Positions 23,473-33,574 of a DNA stretch of 44,993 nucleotides are shown one piece after another. The notes below the pieces were generated by a model. That model had not been told where the DNA came from and did no database searches. It saw only the letters and a list, made by a program, of their open reading frames with translations. Both the position numbers and the translations under genes were made by a program. This DNA is from Alteromonadaceae bacterium (GTDB taxonomy: Bacteria > Pseudomonadota > Gammaproteobacteria > Enterobacterales > Alteromonadaceae). The stretch spans positions 1 through 44,993 of the forward strand of contig JABSOI010000048.1 of assembly GCA_013216015.1 (NCBI GenBank). Direction: 5' to 3'. The number at the start of each line of letters is the position of its first letter. The stretch's first letter is position 1.

Positions 23473-24741
23473 ATGTCCATAGAAAGTTTATACAAATCCC
23501 GTAATTTATGTATTTTGGGTTCAACAGGATCAATAGGTAAAAGTACATTAGATGTAGTACGCCTTCATCCTGACAAGTTTAACGTGCTTAGTCTTTCGGC
23601 TAATTCAAGTGTTGATTTGTTGTTTGAACAATGTATTGAATTTAACCCTGAGCATGTTGTTATGGTGACTAAATGCCATGCTGACCAATTACTCGAACGA
23701 CTAAAACAAGCAGGTGAAGTTAACATTAATGTTACACATGGTGTGAAAGCATTGGTTGATATTGCCAAGTCGCCCAGTACAGATACTGTGATGGCTGCAA
23801 TTGTTGGAGCATCCGGACTTTTGCCAACATTGGCTGCAGTCGAAGCAGGTAAAAAAGTTTTACTTGCTAATAAAGAGGCTCTGGTTACTTCTGGTGCTAT
23901 TTTTATTGAAGCTGTAAAAAAATCAGGTGCTCAATTACTCCCTATTGATAGTGAACATAATGCTATATTTCAGTGCTTGCCGATGAATGTTCAACAGCAA
24001 TCTGTTTCTTGCCAGTTAGCAGAAAATGGTATTAATAAAATATTATTAACTGGTTCTGGAGGTCCGTTTAGAACGTTGAATAATGATGAATTAATTAACG
24101 TAACCCCAGAACAAGCCTGTGCTCATCCTAATTGGTCGATGGGACGTAAAATATCGGTAGATTCTGCCACTATGATGAATAAGGGTCTGGAGTTTATTGA
24201 AGCTAAATGGTTGTTTAATATTGAACCAGAGGATATTCAGATCGTATTGCATCCTCAAAGTACAATTCATTCTATGGTACAGTACAAAGACGGTTCAGTG
24301 ATTGCTCAGATGGGTAATCCTGATATGCGGACCCCTATAGCTCATGCTTTAGCATTTCCTGAGCGGATTGAGTCAGGCGTTGAGCCGTTAGATTTTTTTA
24401 ATGTTGCAGCATTTGAATTTGAAGCTGTAGACTTTGAAAAGTATCCAAATTTAAAATTAGCCATTGAAGCATGTAAAAATGGGCAGGCGGCATGTACAGC
24501 GTTAAATGCTGCAAATGAAGTTGCGGTTGATGCTTTTTTGAACGGATTAATTAAATTTACTGAAATATTTAAAATAAATGAAACTTCTGTGAAAAAATTT
24601 GTCTCAGAAAGGGTTAATAGTATTGATGATGTCATTGATTTAGATGCCAGAGTAAGAGAATTTTCTGATTCACTAGTAGCATCATTTATAGAAAATGTAA
24701 TAGATAAAGTAAAGCCAGACTCTGAGGATGTTAAACGATAG
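23473..24741 (+). CDS. dxr: 1-deoxy-D-xylulose 5-phosphate reductoisomerase
   Basis: A 422-residue NADPH enzyme that commits DXP to the MEP isoprenoid pathway and so feeds uppS. Signatures: NADPH site GSTGSIGKSTLDVV (about 16-29), LLANKEALVTSG, metal site PIDSEHNAIFQ and the flexible loop SATMMNKGLEFIEA. It is about 24 residues longer than the E. coli enzyme, partly from a loop (QQQSVSCQLAENG region) and partly from a charged tail. The stop TAG shares its last base with the GTG start of rseP, so translation is coupled. Confidence 0.97.
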   Translation: MSIESLYKSRNLCILGSTGSIGKSTLDVVRLHPDKFNVLSLSANSSVDLLFEQCIEFNPEHVVMVTKCHADQLLERLKQAGEVNINVTHGVKALVDIAKSPSTDTVMAAIVGASGLLPTLAAVEAGKKVLLANKEALVTSGAIFIEAVKKSGAQLLPIDSEHNAIFQCLPMNVQQQSVSCQLAENGINKILLTGSGGPFRTLNNDELINVTPEQACAHPNWSMGRKISVDSATMMNKGLEFIEAKWLFNIEPEDIQIVLHPQSTIHSMVQYKDGSVIAQMGNPDMRTPIAHALAFPERIESGVEPLDFFNVAAFEFEAVDFEKYPNLKLAIEACKNGQAACTALNAANEVAVDAFLNGLIKFTEIFKINETSVKKFVSERVNSIDDVIDLDARVREFSDSLVASFIENVIDKVKPDSEDVKR

Positions 24742-26096
24742 TGATAGATTTTATTTGGAATTTGGGCTCTTTTATTATAGCTCTGGGAATATTGGTCGCA
24801 GTACATGAATACGGTCATTTTTGGGTTGCACGTAAAAACGGTGTGAAAGTAGAGCGTTTTTCAGTTGGTTTTGGCAAGACAATTTGGAAAAGAACCGATC
24901 GTTACGGAACTGAGTTTGTACTTGCTTTGATCCCTCTGGGTGGTTTTGTCAAAATGCTCGATGAGAGGGTTGACGAGGTAAGCCTGGAAGACAAAGATAA
25001 AACATTTAACAGTAAATCGGTATATCAACGTATCGCTATTATTGGTGCGGGTCCTTTTGCTAATTTTGCTTTTGCAATATTTGCGTTTTATTTAATGTTT
25101 TTGATTGGTGTTCCAAGCATTAAACCTGTTGTTGGCAGTGTAGTAACAGACTCTATAGCGGCTAAGGCTAATTTACCTGAAAATGTGGAAATTGTCGAAG
25201 TTGCTGGACACGAGACCCTTGACTGGCAAGATGTTAATTTAGCTCTGGTTGGTCAAATAGGTAATGATAGTATTGAAATAAAGGTTAAAGAGGCTGATAG
25301 TCAATATATTCGTCGTTATTTATTAGATACACAACAATGGAAGTTTTCACCGTCAAAAGAGTCATCGTTAGCGAGTTTAGGAATAACTCCTTATACACCA
25401 AAAGTACATAATCAACTTGCTCATATTGCTAAAGACAGCCCAGCTGAATTAGCAGGCTTTATGATTGATGATAAATTAATTGCTATTAATGGAGAATCAG
25501 TACAAGCAAGCTGGAAACTTTTTTCTAAAAGAATTAAGTTGTATCCGAATGAACAAATCATAGTAACTATTGAAAGAAACGGAGTGACACAAGATTTAAC
25601 TGTGACTCCTTCAATTAAAGAATCTGCAGGCAAAAAAGTGGGTTATTTAGGGGTAGCGCCAAAATTTGATTCATGGCCGAAAGAGTATCAAATTGAAATT
25701 TCATATGGATTTGTTGATTCCATAGGGCAGAGTTTTAAACGGACATGGGATTTAGTCACCTTAAGTTTTAATATGATCGGTAAGTTGATCACAGGTGACA
25801 TATCAGTTAAGAATTTAAGTGGTCCTATTGCCATTGCTCAAGGGGCAGGAAGTAGTGCAAGTTATGGATTTGTCTATTTTCTAGGTTTTTTAGCACTAAT
25901 TAGCATTAATTTGGGCATAATTAACCTTTTACCATTGCCAGTACTTGATGGCGGGCATCTACTTTATTATTTTATTGAAATTCTAACAGGGAAACCTGTG
26001 CCAGAGAAAGTACAGGAAATGGGGTTTAAGTTTGGTGCTATTGCATTGCTCGGATTGATGAGTATTGCATTGTTTAATGATTTATCGCGTTTATAA
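24741..26096 (+). CDS. rseP: Site-2 intramembrane zinc protease RseP
   Basis: A 451-residue inner-membrane metalloprotease that cleaves the anti-sigma factor RseA to release sigma-E, and clears signal-peptide remnants. The zinc motif His22-Glu23-x-x-His26 (VHEYGH) lies in the first membrane helix, and the third ligand is in NLLPLPVLDGGHLLYY near the C-terminus. Two PDZ domains (about 125-215 and 220-310) lie between. Length equals that of E. coli RseP (450). The start is GTG. It stands just before bamA, consistent with its role in outer-membrane stress. Confidence 0.97.
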   Translation: MIDFIWNLGSFIIALGILVAVHEYGHFWVARKNGVKVERFSVGFGKTIWKRTDRYGTEFVLALIPLGGFVKMLDERVDEVSLEDKDKTFNSKSVYQRIAIIGAGPFANFAFAIFAFYLMFLIGVPSIKPVVGSVVTDSIAAKANLPENVEIVEVAGHETLDWQDVNLALVGQIGNDSIEIKVKEADSQYIRRYLLDTQQWKFSPSKESSLASLGITPYTPKVHNQLAHIAKDSPAELAGFMIDDKLIAINGESVQASWKLFSKRIKLYPNEQIIVTIERNGVTQDLTVTPSIKESAGKKVGYLGVAPKFDSWPKEYQIEISYGFVDSIGQSFKRTWDLVTLSFNMIGKLITGDISVKNLSGPIAIAQGAGSSASYGFVYFLGFLALISINLGIINLLPLPVLDGGHLLYYFIEILTGKPVPEKVQEMGFKFGAIALLGLMSIALFNDLSRL

Positions 26097-26186
26097 GGTT
26101 CAATCTCTAAACTCCTGAGCAGATCTTTCAGGGAGTTTGGGTATATACCTAATAATAATTAAAGAAGTAAATTAAGTTAATATTTT

Positions 26187-28658
26187 ATGATAATTAAAAA
26201 AATTGCCTTAGCGGTATTATGCGGTACGTTGGGAACAACGGTACAAGCAGCAGAAAATTTTCAAGTTGAAGATATTCAAATTATGGGATTACAACGTGTT
26301 GCATTAGGTGCGGCATTAACGCATATTCCATTTAATGTCGGTGATACTTTGAATGATTTTCGTATTTCTCAATCTATCAAAGCTTTGTATAAATCAGGTC
26401 ATTTCAACGATATTAAAGTATCTCGTGATGGTGAGCGGGTTATTTACCGGGTCAGGGAAAGAGAAACAATTAACGAAGTAACTTTTGATGGCAATAGCGA
26501 TCTAAAAGATGAGCAATTAATTCAAAGCTTAAATGATAGTGATATCCGTGCTGGTGAGACCTTAGATAGAACAATTATATCAGGCATAGAATTTGGGCTT
26601 GAAGATTTTTATCACAGTGTTGGTAAATATAATGCTGATGTGAAAGCGGAAATTACCCACCTGCCTCGTAACAGAGTAGATATTAAGTTTATTTTTACTG
26701 AGGGTGATGCTGCAGCAATTGAACAAATTAATATTGTTGGTAATGAAATTTTTACTGATGAAGAGTTATTGGAAAAAGCTGAACTTACTTTTGATTCGCC
26801 ATGGTGGGATTTTATGGCACAAGATCGTTACCAGAAACAAACTCTTCAAGGAGATATGGAAACGATTAAAAGCTATTATCTGGATCGTGGTTATCTTCGC
26901 TATAAAGTTGAATCTACTCAAGTATCAATGACACCAGATAAAACTGGCGTATATATCGCGTTAAATGTTAATGAAGGCGAAAAATATACAGTAAGTGAAG
27001 TTGATTTTATCGGCGATATGGCGAATTTTGAAAAAGCTATCAAAGCTATTAATCCTCTTCGCAAAGGTAAATTATATAATGGGGCTGAAGTTACTTATAC
27101 CGAAGATGTGATAAGTAGATTTTTGGGTCGATATGGTTATGCTTATCCTAAAGTAGAAGTACTACCTAAAATTAATGAAGAAGATAGTACCGTTAAATTA
27201 TCTATTTCAGTTGACCCTGGTAAACGTGTTTACGTAAACCGAATAAATTTTGAAGGGCATGAAGTTACAGCTGATAGAGTTTTACGCCGTGAATTGCGCC
27301 AGATGGAAGGTGCATGGCTGTCTAATAGCTTAGTTGAATCATCAAAAGCATGGCTTGCTCGATTACCTTATTTGGAAACTGTGGAGTTTGAAACTAATCA
27401 GCTGCCCGGAGAAGATGATTTAGTTGATATTGATTTTACTGTTAAAGAACAACCATCAGGTTCTTTTACTGCTGGGGTTGGTTATGGCTCAATGACAAAA
27501 TTGAGTTTAAATGCCGGTATACAGCAAAATAACTTTTTAGGAACAGGTAACCGTTTATCATTTAACATTAATACGGTAAGTTATTCACGTAGCGCAAGTG
27601 TTTCGTATACAGATCCTTACTTTACTGTGGATGGTATTTCTCTGGGCGGTAATGTTTTTTATACTGAGTTTAATGCTGGCAGTGCTAATTTAGTTCAATA
27701 TAATAATAAAACGTATGGTGTGGGCCTTAATTTTGGTATCCCTATCAGCGAATATATTCGGATGAATTTTGGACTAGGCTATAAAAATAATGGTATTACC
27801 CGTTTAAAGAGCTACGAACAAATTCAACGTTTCTATGATTTGTATTCAGATCCTGACGACCCGGACGGCGGTTTAGTTTTTGCAAACTTTGATGCAACGA
27901 TTGGTATTTCTCGCACAACTCTTAATAGAGGAACGTTCCCAACAGATGGTTCAGAACAAAGGTTGTCGTTAAAGGCTACAACTCCAAATTCGGATAATAA
28001 CTATTTTAAAGTTAATTTAGATACGAAATGGTACTTCCCATTGACCCGTGATCAACGCTGGAGCTTCTTAACTCGTTTCCAAATTGGTTATGGTAATGGC
28101 TATGGTAAGGTTTTCGGAAATGATCAAATTCTACCATTTTGGGAGAACTTCCGCGCAGGCGGATCAGATACCTTACGTGGTTTTGAAAGTAATATAGTTG
28201 GTCCTAGAGCTATTTTTGTCAGGCCGACCAGTATTGGTGGTTCGCCAGATCCATTGGGTAATACTGGATGTTGCTTAGGTCCGGATCATGACACCATTGA
28301 TGCTTCCAGGCGTTCGGTTGGTGGTAATGCCAGTATAATTGGTGGTATTGAATTGATTGTACCGACACCATTTTTAGATGAAGGTTTTTCAAATAGTGTA
28401 CGTACCAGTATCTTTGTAGATGTTGGTAATGTATGGGATACTGAATTTAATCTTGACGATTATAAACATTTATCAGAGGATGAGTACCTGAAAGTAGACG
28501 ATTATTCAGATATAGGCCGTTACCGGGCATCTGCTGGTTTGTCTGTTCAGTGGATATCGCCCATGGGACCAATGATTTTCAGTTTTGCCAAATCGTTAAA
28601 AGAAGAAGAAGGTGATGACACTAAATTCTTTAGCTTTAACATTGGTCGAACTTTTTAA
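26187..28658 (+). CDS. bamA: Outer-membrane protein assembly factor BamA
   Basis: The 823-residue central subunit of the BAM complex, which folds beta-barrel proteins into the outer membrane. It has a signal peptide (1-22, ending VQA), five POTRA domains (about 24-425) and a 16-strand barrel (about 430-823) ending in Phe (FFSFNIGRTF), with the conserved VRGF-type loop motif as LRGFESNIVGPRA. An extracellular loop near 690-715 contains a CC pair (TGCCLGPD). The ATG at 26187 has a weak site. The 90-base gap after rseP holds a hairpin (26109-26142) followed by GGGTATATACC, another short repeat. Confidence 0.97.
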   Translation: MIIKKIALAVLCGTLGTTVQAAENFQVEDIQIMGLQRVALGAALTHIPFNVGDTLNDFRISQSIKALYKSGHFNDIKVSRDGERVIYRVRERETINEVTFDGNSDLKDEQLIQSLNDSDIRAGETLDRTIISGIEFGLEDFYHSVGKYNADVKAEITHLPRNRVDIKFIFTEGDAAAIEQINIVGNEIFTDEELLEKAELTFDSPWWDFMAQDRYQKQTLQGDMETIKSYYLDRGYLRYKVESTQVSMTPDKTGVYIALNVNEGEKYTVSEVDFIGDMANFEKAIKAINPLRKGKLYNGAEVTYTEDVISRFLGRYGYAYPKVEVLPKINEEDSTVKLSISVDPGKRVYVNRINFEGHEVTADRVLRRELRQMEGAWLSNSLVESSKAWLARLPYLETVEFETNQLPGEDDLVDIDFTVKEQPSGSFTAGVGYGSMTKLSLNAGIQQNNFLGTGNRLSFNINTVSYSRSASVSYTDPYFTVDGISLGGNVFYTEFNAGSANLVQYNNKTYGVGLNFGIPISEYIRMNFGLGYKNNGITRLKSYEQIQRFYDLYSDPDDPDGGLVFANFDATIGISRTTLNRGTFPTDGSEQRLSLKATTPNSDNNYFKVNLDTKWYFPLTRDQRWSFLTRFQIGYGNGYGKVFGNDQILPFWENFRAGGSDTLRGFESNIVGPRAIFVRPTSIGGSPDPLGNTGCCLGPDHDTIDASRRSVGGNASIIGGIELIVPTPFLDEGFSNSVRTSIFVDVGNVWDTEFNLDDYKHLSEDEYLKVDDYSDIGRYRASAGLSVQWISPMGPMIFSFAKSLKEEEGDDTKFFSFNIGRTF

Positions 28659-28737
28659 CGAATAACAAGCATTAATACTTTGTTTAGGTATAATGCTGAT
28701 ATAAGAACAACAAAATTTCATATTGTAGGAGAAGAAA

Positions 28738-29256
28738 TTGAAAAAATTTATCAAATCTATCGCTATCGTAACGGCAGCATCAAGTTTTTTATTAGCAAGT
28801 TCAGCTATGGCTGTAGATCAAAAAATTGGCGTAGTTAATTTCCAGGAAGTTATGGGGAAAATACCTCAAACGGCAGCTGTAATGCAAAGTCTAGAAGCTG
28901 AGTTTAAAGATGAAAAAGAACTTTTAACTCAATTGGAAAAAGATATTAAATATCTTCAAGAAAAGAAGAAACGTGATGGTTCTTTGATGAATGCTAACGA
29001 AAAAGAAGCGTTAGACAAGGAAGCAGCTGAAGCATATAATAAATATCAAATTAAAGGACAAGCTTTTCAACAAAAAGTTAATGTTCGTCAACAACAAGAA
29101 CAAAATAAAATTATTGCTCTTGTTCGTCAGGCGATTGACAACATTGCAGCTAAAGATAATTTTGATATGGTGCTGGAGCAAAAAGCTGTTGTTTACAACA
29201 AGCCTGAACAAAGCATTACAAGTAAAGTTGTTGAGCAAGTAAGTAAACTTAAGTAA
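28738..29256 (+). CDS. skp: Periplasmic chaperone Skp (OmpH family)
   Basis: The 172-residue trimeric chaperone that carries unfolded outer-membrane proteins across the periplasm to BamA. The signal peptide (1-25, ending SSAMA) is followed by the beta-body strand KIGVVNFQEVM and long Lys/Glu/Gln-rich helices forming the tentacles (about 50-140), then VDQ-like closing strands. The start is TTG at 28738 with a strong AGGAGAAGAA site. It is paired with bamA as in E. coli. A strong terminator follows, so here lpxD is not simply the next gene of one transcript. Confidence 0.95.
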   Translation: MKKFIKSIAIVTAASSFLLASSAMAVDQKIGVVNFQEVMGKIPQTAAVMQSLEAEFKDEKELLTQLEKDIKYLQEKKKRDGSLMNANEKEALDKEAAEAYNKYQIKGQAFQQKVNVRQQQEQNKIIALVRQAIDNIAAKDNFDMVLEQKAVVYNKPEQSITSKVVEQVSKLK

Positions 29257-29328
29257 TTTTAGTTTCTAATTTATTTTTAAATTGGTCTAAATGTTACTTT
29301 CTAGTTAACACTAGCTTGGTAAAAATGT

Positions 29329-29366
29329 AAAAAAGTACTTATTGAAAAATAGTACTTTTTTGTTTT
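29329..29366 (+). terminator. Strong intrinsic terminator after skp
   Basis: AAAAAAGTACT (29329-29339) and AGTACTTTTTT (29351-29361) form a perfect 11-bp stem, and further T residues follow. The A-rich left arm makes it bidirectional in form, but only the plus strand has genes here. Confidence 0.85.
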
Positions 29367-29396
29367 TTAATATCCCTAAATTCGTTAATAATTTGG

Positions 29397-29651
29397 TATT
29401 ATACCCAAGCTTCTTGGAAATGCAGGATTTTGCAAGTCGAGAAACAGCTATATCCAAGGCATTGAATTTTGTAAATGGTTATTTTGTAAATGGTTATTTT
29501 GTATATGGTTACTTTGAAAATTCAATAACGCAGGAGATAGCCGTTTATCGCCTTGCCCGAAGGGAGCTAAGCTAGAACATCAGTGTTGCACCTTGCTTTG
29601 ATGTACTAGCTTAGCTCGGAACCTGCATTCCCAAGTAGTTTGGGTATTATA
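29397..29651. mobile_element. MITE-like element, 255 bp, between skp and lpxD
   Basis: Terminal inverted repeats of 30 bases (29397-29426 and 29622-29651) match at 26 positions; the ends read TAT(T/A)ATACCCAA. Inside are three 15-bp tandem repeats ATTTTGTAAATGGTT (29466-29510) and a strong hairpin (GAGCTAAGCTAG at 29564-29575 with its inverse at 29606-29617, plus ACATCA/TGATGT). It has no transposase gene. It interrupts the skp-lpxD junction, which is tight in most relatives. Confidence 0.8.
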
Positions 29652-29693
29652 CTTCATCAAAAATCTTTAATGACTGAAATATTGTGAGACACC

Positions 29694-30755
29694 ATGAGTT
29701 ACACACTTGCAGAAATAGCTGATAAAATTGGCGCTACTCTTATTGATTCATCCCAAGGGGAGGGTGGTAAATGTATCGTTAGCAGTATTACAACTTTAGT
29801 TTCTGCTGAAACTGGACAGATTGCTTTTTTATCAAATAAAAAATACCGACAACAATTATCGTTAACCAAAGCCAGTGCCGTTATTCTTGCTCAAGATTGC
29901 CTTGATGATATTCCAAATCATACTTTCCATGCATTAGTCATGAAAAACCCATATATGGGTTATGCCATTGTTGCGCAATTATTGGACAACACACCTGCCA
30001 CAGCTAAAGAAGTCCATGCAAGTGCTGTTATAGCACAAGGTGTTACTTTAGGTGAAAACGTTAATATTGGTGCAAATACCGTTATTGAATCTGGTGTTGT
30101 TATTTCAGATAATGTTTCTATCGGAGCAGGTTGTTTTATTGGCGAACAAGCGCGCATTGGTGCTAATACATCATTGTGGTCGAATGTCAGTATTTATCAC
30201 AGAGTTGAAATTGGTCAGAATTGTTTAGTTCAAGCAAACACCGTAATTGGTTGTGATGGTTTTGGATATGCAAATGATAATGGGCAATGGTTAAAAATCC
30301 CTCAATTAGGTACGGTTATTATAGGTGACAATGTTGAAATTGGTGCCAGTACCACAATAGACCGCGGAGCATTGGAAAATACCATTATCAGCAATGGTGT
30401 TATTTTAGATAACCAAATTCAAATAGCGCACAATGTTGTTATTGGTGAAAATACGGCAATGGCAGCCTGTAGTGTTATTGCCGGCAGTTCTGTTGTTGGT
30501 AAGAACTGTTCAATTTCTGGATTAGTTGGCATAAATGGTCATATAGAAATCACTGATGGTTGTGTTTTCACTGGCCGGTCTATGGTAACAAAATCTATAA
30601 CCGAACCTGGCGTTTATTCTTCGGGCACTCCGGTAGTGACAAATAAAGAGTGGAATAAAAATAATGCCAGAATCAGGCGCCTGGATCGTTTAACTAAGCG
30701 GGTGATAACATTAGAAAAGACCTTAGAAAAATCATTTGAAAACGCTGTTGATTAA
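29694..30755 (+). CDS. lpxD: UDP-3-O-(3-hydroxyacyl)glucosamine N-acyltransferase
   Basis: A 353-residue enzyme for the third step of lipid A synthesis. It adds a hydroxyacyl chain from ACP to the glucosamine nitrogen. The N-terminal uridine-binding domain (1-100) is followed by hexapeptide repeats of a left-handed beta helix (about 105-320; VTLGENVNIGANTVI and following). The catalytic His is likely in QIQIAHNVVIGENTAMAA. The C-terminal helix (RIRRLDRLTKRVITLEKTLEK) is longer than in E. coli (341 residues in total). Its promoter must lie in or after the preceding MITE. Confidence 0.96.
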   Translation: MSYTLAEIADKIGATLIDSSQGEGGKCIVSSITTLVSAETGQIAFLSNKKYRQQLSLTKASAVILAQDCLDDIPNHTFHALVMKNPYMGYAIVAQLLDNTPATAKEVHASAVIAQGVTLGENVNIGANTVIESGVVISDNVSIGAGCFIGEQARIGANTSLWSNVSIYHRVEIGQNCLVQANTVIGCDGFGYANDNGQWLKIPQLGTVIIGDNVEIGASTTIDRGALENTIISNGVILDNQIQIAHNVVIGENTAMAACSVIAGSSVVGKNCSISGLVGINGHIEITDGCVFTGRSMVTKSITEPGVYSSGTPVVTNKEWNKNNARIRRLDRLTKRVITLEKTLEKSFENAVD

Positions 30756-30845
30756 AATAAATGACGTAATAGTGCCAGGAATTCAATTCTAGTTTATTCA
30801 TTAATAAATAATATTGGATTTACTAATTTAATAAGGAAAAATGAT

Positions 30846-31301
30846 TTGGAATCTTCAAAAAAAGGAATAAATTTAAACGAAATTAAAACATTGATCCCTC
30901 ATAGATACCCAATGTTATTAATTGATCGTGTAATCGATCATGAACCGGGTAAATGGTTACATGCCATCAAGAATGTTACCATCAATGAACCTATTTTCAA
31001 TGGACATTTTCCAGAGGTTGCGATTTTTCCGGGGGTTTTGATTCTTGAAAGTATGGCGCAGGCAACAGGGGTTTTAGGATTTAAATCTGTCGAAGGGCGA
31101 GGTAAAAATGATATGTACCTTTTTGCCTCTATAGAACAGGCCCGTTTTAAACAACCTGTAGTTCCGGGTGACACCATACATTTACATGTTGAGTTATTAA
31201 AAGAGCGTCGTGGTATGTGGAAATTTCAGTGTGAAGCAAAAGTTGATGACAAAGTTGTTTGCACTGCTACATTAATGTGTGCCAGAAGAGAATTATATTA
31301 A
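30846..31301 (+). CDS. fabZ: 3-hydroxyacyl-ACP dehydratase FabZ
   Basis: A 151-residue hotdog-fold enzyme that dehydrates 3-hydroxyacyl-ACP in fatty acid elongation. It competes with LpxA/LpxD for hydroxyacyl-ACP, which explains its place in this cluster. Catalytic His54 ([11 protein letters not shown]) and Glu68 (LESMAQATG) are present, with [13 protein letters not shown] near the start. The start is TTG at 30846 with AAGGA eight bases upstream. The nearby ATG at 30841 is in another frame and stops after nine codons. Confidence 0.97.
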   Translation: MESSKKGINLNEIKTLIPHRYPMLLIDRVIDHEPGKWLHAIKNVTINEPIFNGHFPEVAIFPGVLILESMAQATGVLGFKSVEGRGKNDMYLFASIEQARFKQPVVPGDTIHLHVELLKERRGMWKFQCEAKVDDKVVCTATLMCARRELY

Positions 31302-31378
31302 TTCTTGTTAAAATCTGAAATTTATCTTGCTAGGACTTTAGTTCCAGCAAGTTATAAAAGTTTTTATTAGGATAAAAA

Positions 31379-32176
31379 ATGCCAGATAGTGATATGCAAA
31401 ATAACGATATACACCCACAAGCGATAATTGAACCTGGTGCTGTTATCGGGAATAACGTCAAAATTGGTCCGTGGACATACATCAACAAAAATGTATTTAT
31501 CGGTGACGATTGCCATATTAGTTCACATGTCGTAATTAATGGACCAACACGAATAGGTAAAGGCAACCGTATTTTTCAATTTGCCAGCATCGGTGAAGAT
31601 TGTCAGGATTTAAAATATGCAGGAGAGCCGACAGAATTAGTGATTGGCGATAATAATACTTTTCGGGAATGTTGTACTATTCACCGGGGTACGATTCAAG
31701 ATCAAAGTTTAACTCAAATTGGCAGTAATAATTTGTTCATGGCTTATAGCCATGTCGCTCACGACTGTATGATTGGCAATAATTGTATATTAGCTAACAA
31801 TGTTTCAATTGCGGGTCATGTTCATATTGGTGACCATGCTATTATTGGTGGCATGTCTGGAGTGCATCAATTTTGTCATATAGGGGCGCATAGTTTTGTT
31901 GCTGCCAATGCTCTGGTATTAAAAGATGTACCGTCTTACGTGATGGCTTCAGGTCATCCGGCAAAACCTTTCGGTTTAAACTCTGAAGGTTTGAAGCGTA
32001 GAGGTTTTAGTAAAGACGCAATATTTAACATCAAGCGTGCTTACAAAGCAGTTTATCGCCAGCACCTGTCTATTGAAGATGCATTGATTGAAATAAATAA
32101 ATTTGTTGAAGAAAACCCTGAAGTTAAAATATTTGCTGAATCTATTGAAAGTTCATCCCGTGGAATTATTCGGTAA
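31379..32176 (+). CDS. lpxA: UDP-N-acetylglucosamine acyltransferase
   Basis: A 265-residue trimeric enzyme for the first step of lipid A synthesis. It is a left-handed beta helix (about 12-190) with the IHPQAIIEPGAVIG start and RECCTIHRGT. The catalytic His is His128 in YSHVAHDCMIGNNC, equivalent to E. coli His125. The C-terminal helical domain (LKRRGFSKDAIFNIKRAYK) binds ACP. AGGA lies before the ATG. The order lpxD-fabZ-lpxA-lpxB is the standard one. Confidence 0.97.
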   Translation: MPDSDMQNNDIHPQAIIEPGAVIGNNVKIGPWTYINKNVFIGDDCHISSHVVINGPTRIGKGNRIFQFASIGEDCQDLKYAGEPTELVIGDNNTFRECCTIHRGTIQDQSLTQIGSNNLFMAYSHVAHDCMIGNNCILANNVSIAGHVHIGDHAIIGGMSGVHQFCHIGAHSFVAANALVLKDVPSYVMASGHPAKPFGLNSEGLKRRGFSKDAIFNIKRAYKAVYRQHLSIEDALIEINKFVEENPEVKIFAESIESSSRGIIR

Positions 32177-32365
32177 TAAAACAGGCCTTGCTATTGCTAG
32201 CACTAGTATTAAAGGTATTTGTATGACAGGTATTAGTATAAAAGGTATTAGTGATAAAGATGCCAGGGGCTAGTAGTCAGGTTAAATTCAGATGCTAGGA
32301 TTGAGATGAGACAGGATTTTAACCTAGTTTCTATAACTGATAATTGATAAAAACAAGAAACCGTA

Positions 32366-33574
32366 GTGACATCACCATTAGAAAAAGAATTAACCTGCCA
32401 ATCTGAACAAGCCGCAGCTCCTGTATTTGCCATAGTGGTTGGTGAACACTCAGGAGACACTCTTGGCGCAGGTTTAATATCAGAATTAAAATTACTGTAT
32501 CCCAATGCCATATTTGTCGGTATAGGCGGACCTAAAATGCAAGCACTTGGTTTTGAAAGTTTATTCGAAATGGAAGAACTTTCGGTGATGGGTATTGTAG
32601 AAGTTTTAGGTCGCATACGTCGTTTGATGTACATAAGAAAAAGTTTAGTAAAATATTTTTCTAAGCTTCAACCCGATGTGTTTATTGGTATCGATGCCCC
32701 GGACTTTAATCTAACCCTTGAAGAAAAACTCAAAATTACGGGTATTAAAACCGTGCATTACGTTAGCCCCTCGGTTTGGGCCTGGCGTGAAAAGCGAATC
32801 TTCAAAATTGCCCGTGCAACTAATATGGTTTTATCATTATTACCGTTTGAAAAAGAGTTTTATGATAAACATCAGGTACCTTGTACTTTTGTCGGTCATT
32901 CACTTGCCGATGATATTCCAATGGTCTCTGATAAACAGCAAGCTAGAATTGATTTAGCATTACCGTTAAATAAAAAAATACTTGCCTTAATGCCAGGCAG
33001 CCGGGCTGGTGAATTATCTCGTTTAGTTGCTCCTTTTATCCAAAGTGCGCAGCAATTAAGAGCCGCAGATAACGATTTATGTTTTGTTGTGCCTATGATC
33101 AGTGAAAAAAGAGCTCAGCAATTCAAACATTTGCAAGAATCGTTAGCACCGGGTTTACCTTTAACTATTTTTGTCAATAAAACTCAACAAGTGATGGCAG
33201 CAAGCGATTGTTTGTTAATGGCTTCTGGCACGGTTAGTTTAGAAGCCGCATTAGTGAAAAGACCTATGGTCATCTGTTATAAATTTAACTTACTCACTTA
33301 TTATTTAGCTAAAGCTTTGGTTAAATTAGAATGGTTTTCTCTGCCTAATTTACTGGCCAAAAAATCATTAGTGCCAGAGTTATTACAAAATGAAGTTTCA
33401 CCCGAAAAAATTGTACCCTTGGTGGTTGAACGTTTATATAAAGATCAATCACAACTTAACAGTGCTTATATTGATATACATAATAAGCTTAAACAAAATG
33501 CCAGTAAGCAAGCAGCAAAAGCTGTACAGGCACTAGTTAAGAAAAAAACGAGGTTAGAACCCCTTGCCAAATAA
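32366..33574 (+). CDS. lpxB: Lipid-A-disaccharide synthase
   Basis: A 402-residue GT19 glycosyltransferase that joins UDP-diacylglucosamine and lipid X. Motifs: [13 protein letters not shown] near the start, [54 protein letters not shown] and the C-terminal [21 protein letters not shown]. The start is GTG at 32366, giving about 18 residues more than E. coli before the core. The 190-base gap after lpxA contains short GGTATTAGT(A) near-repeats (32216-32256). It overlaps rnhB by 11 bases. Confidence 0.96.
   Translation: MTSPLEKELTCQSEQAAAPVFAIVVGEHSGDTLGAGLISELKLLYPNAIFVGIGGPKMQALGFESLFEMEELSVMGIVEVLGRIRRLMYIRKSLVKYFSKLQPDVFIGIDAPDFNLTLEEKLKITGIKTVHYVSPSVWAWREKRIFKIARATNMVLSLLPFEKEFYDKHQVPCTFVGHSLADDIPMVSDKQQARIDLALPLNKKILALMPGSRAGELSRLVAPFIQSAQQLRAADNDLCFVVPMISEKRAQQFKHLQESLAPGLPLTIFVNKTQQVMAASDCLLMASGTVSLEAALVKRPMVICYKFNLLTYYLAKALVKLEWFSLPNLLAKKSLVPELLQNEVSPEKIVPLVVERLYKDQSQLNSAYIDIHNKLKQNASKQAAKAVQALVKKKTRLEPLAK

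Noticed and set aside
29342-29575. 77-residue plus-strand ORF after skp
   Set aside because: It runs from the terminator into the MITE and its 15-bp tandem repeats, has no ribosome site and no protein-like pattern.
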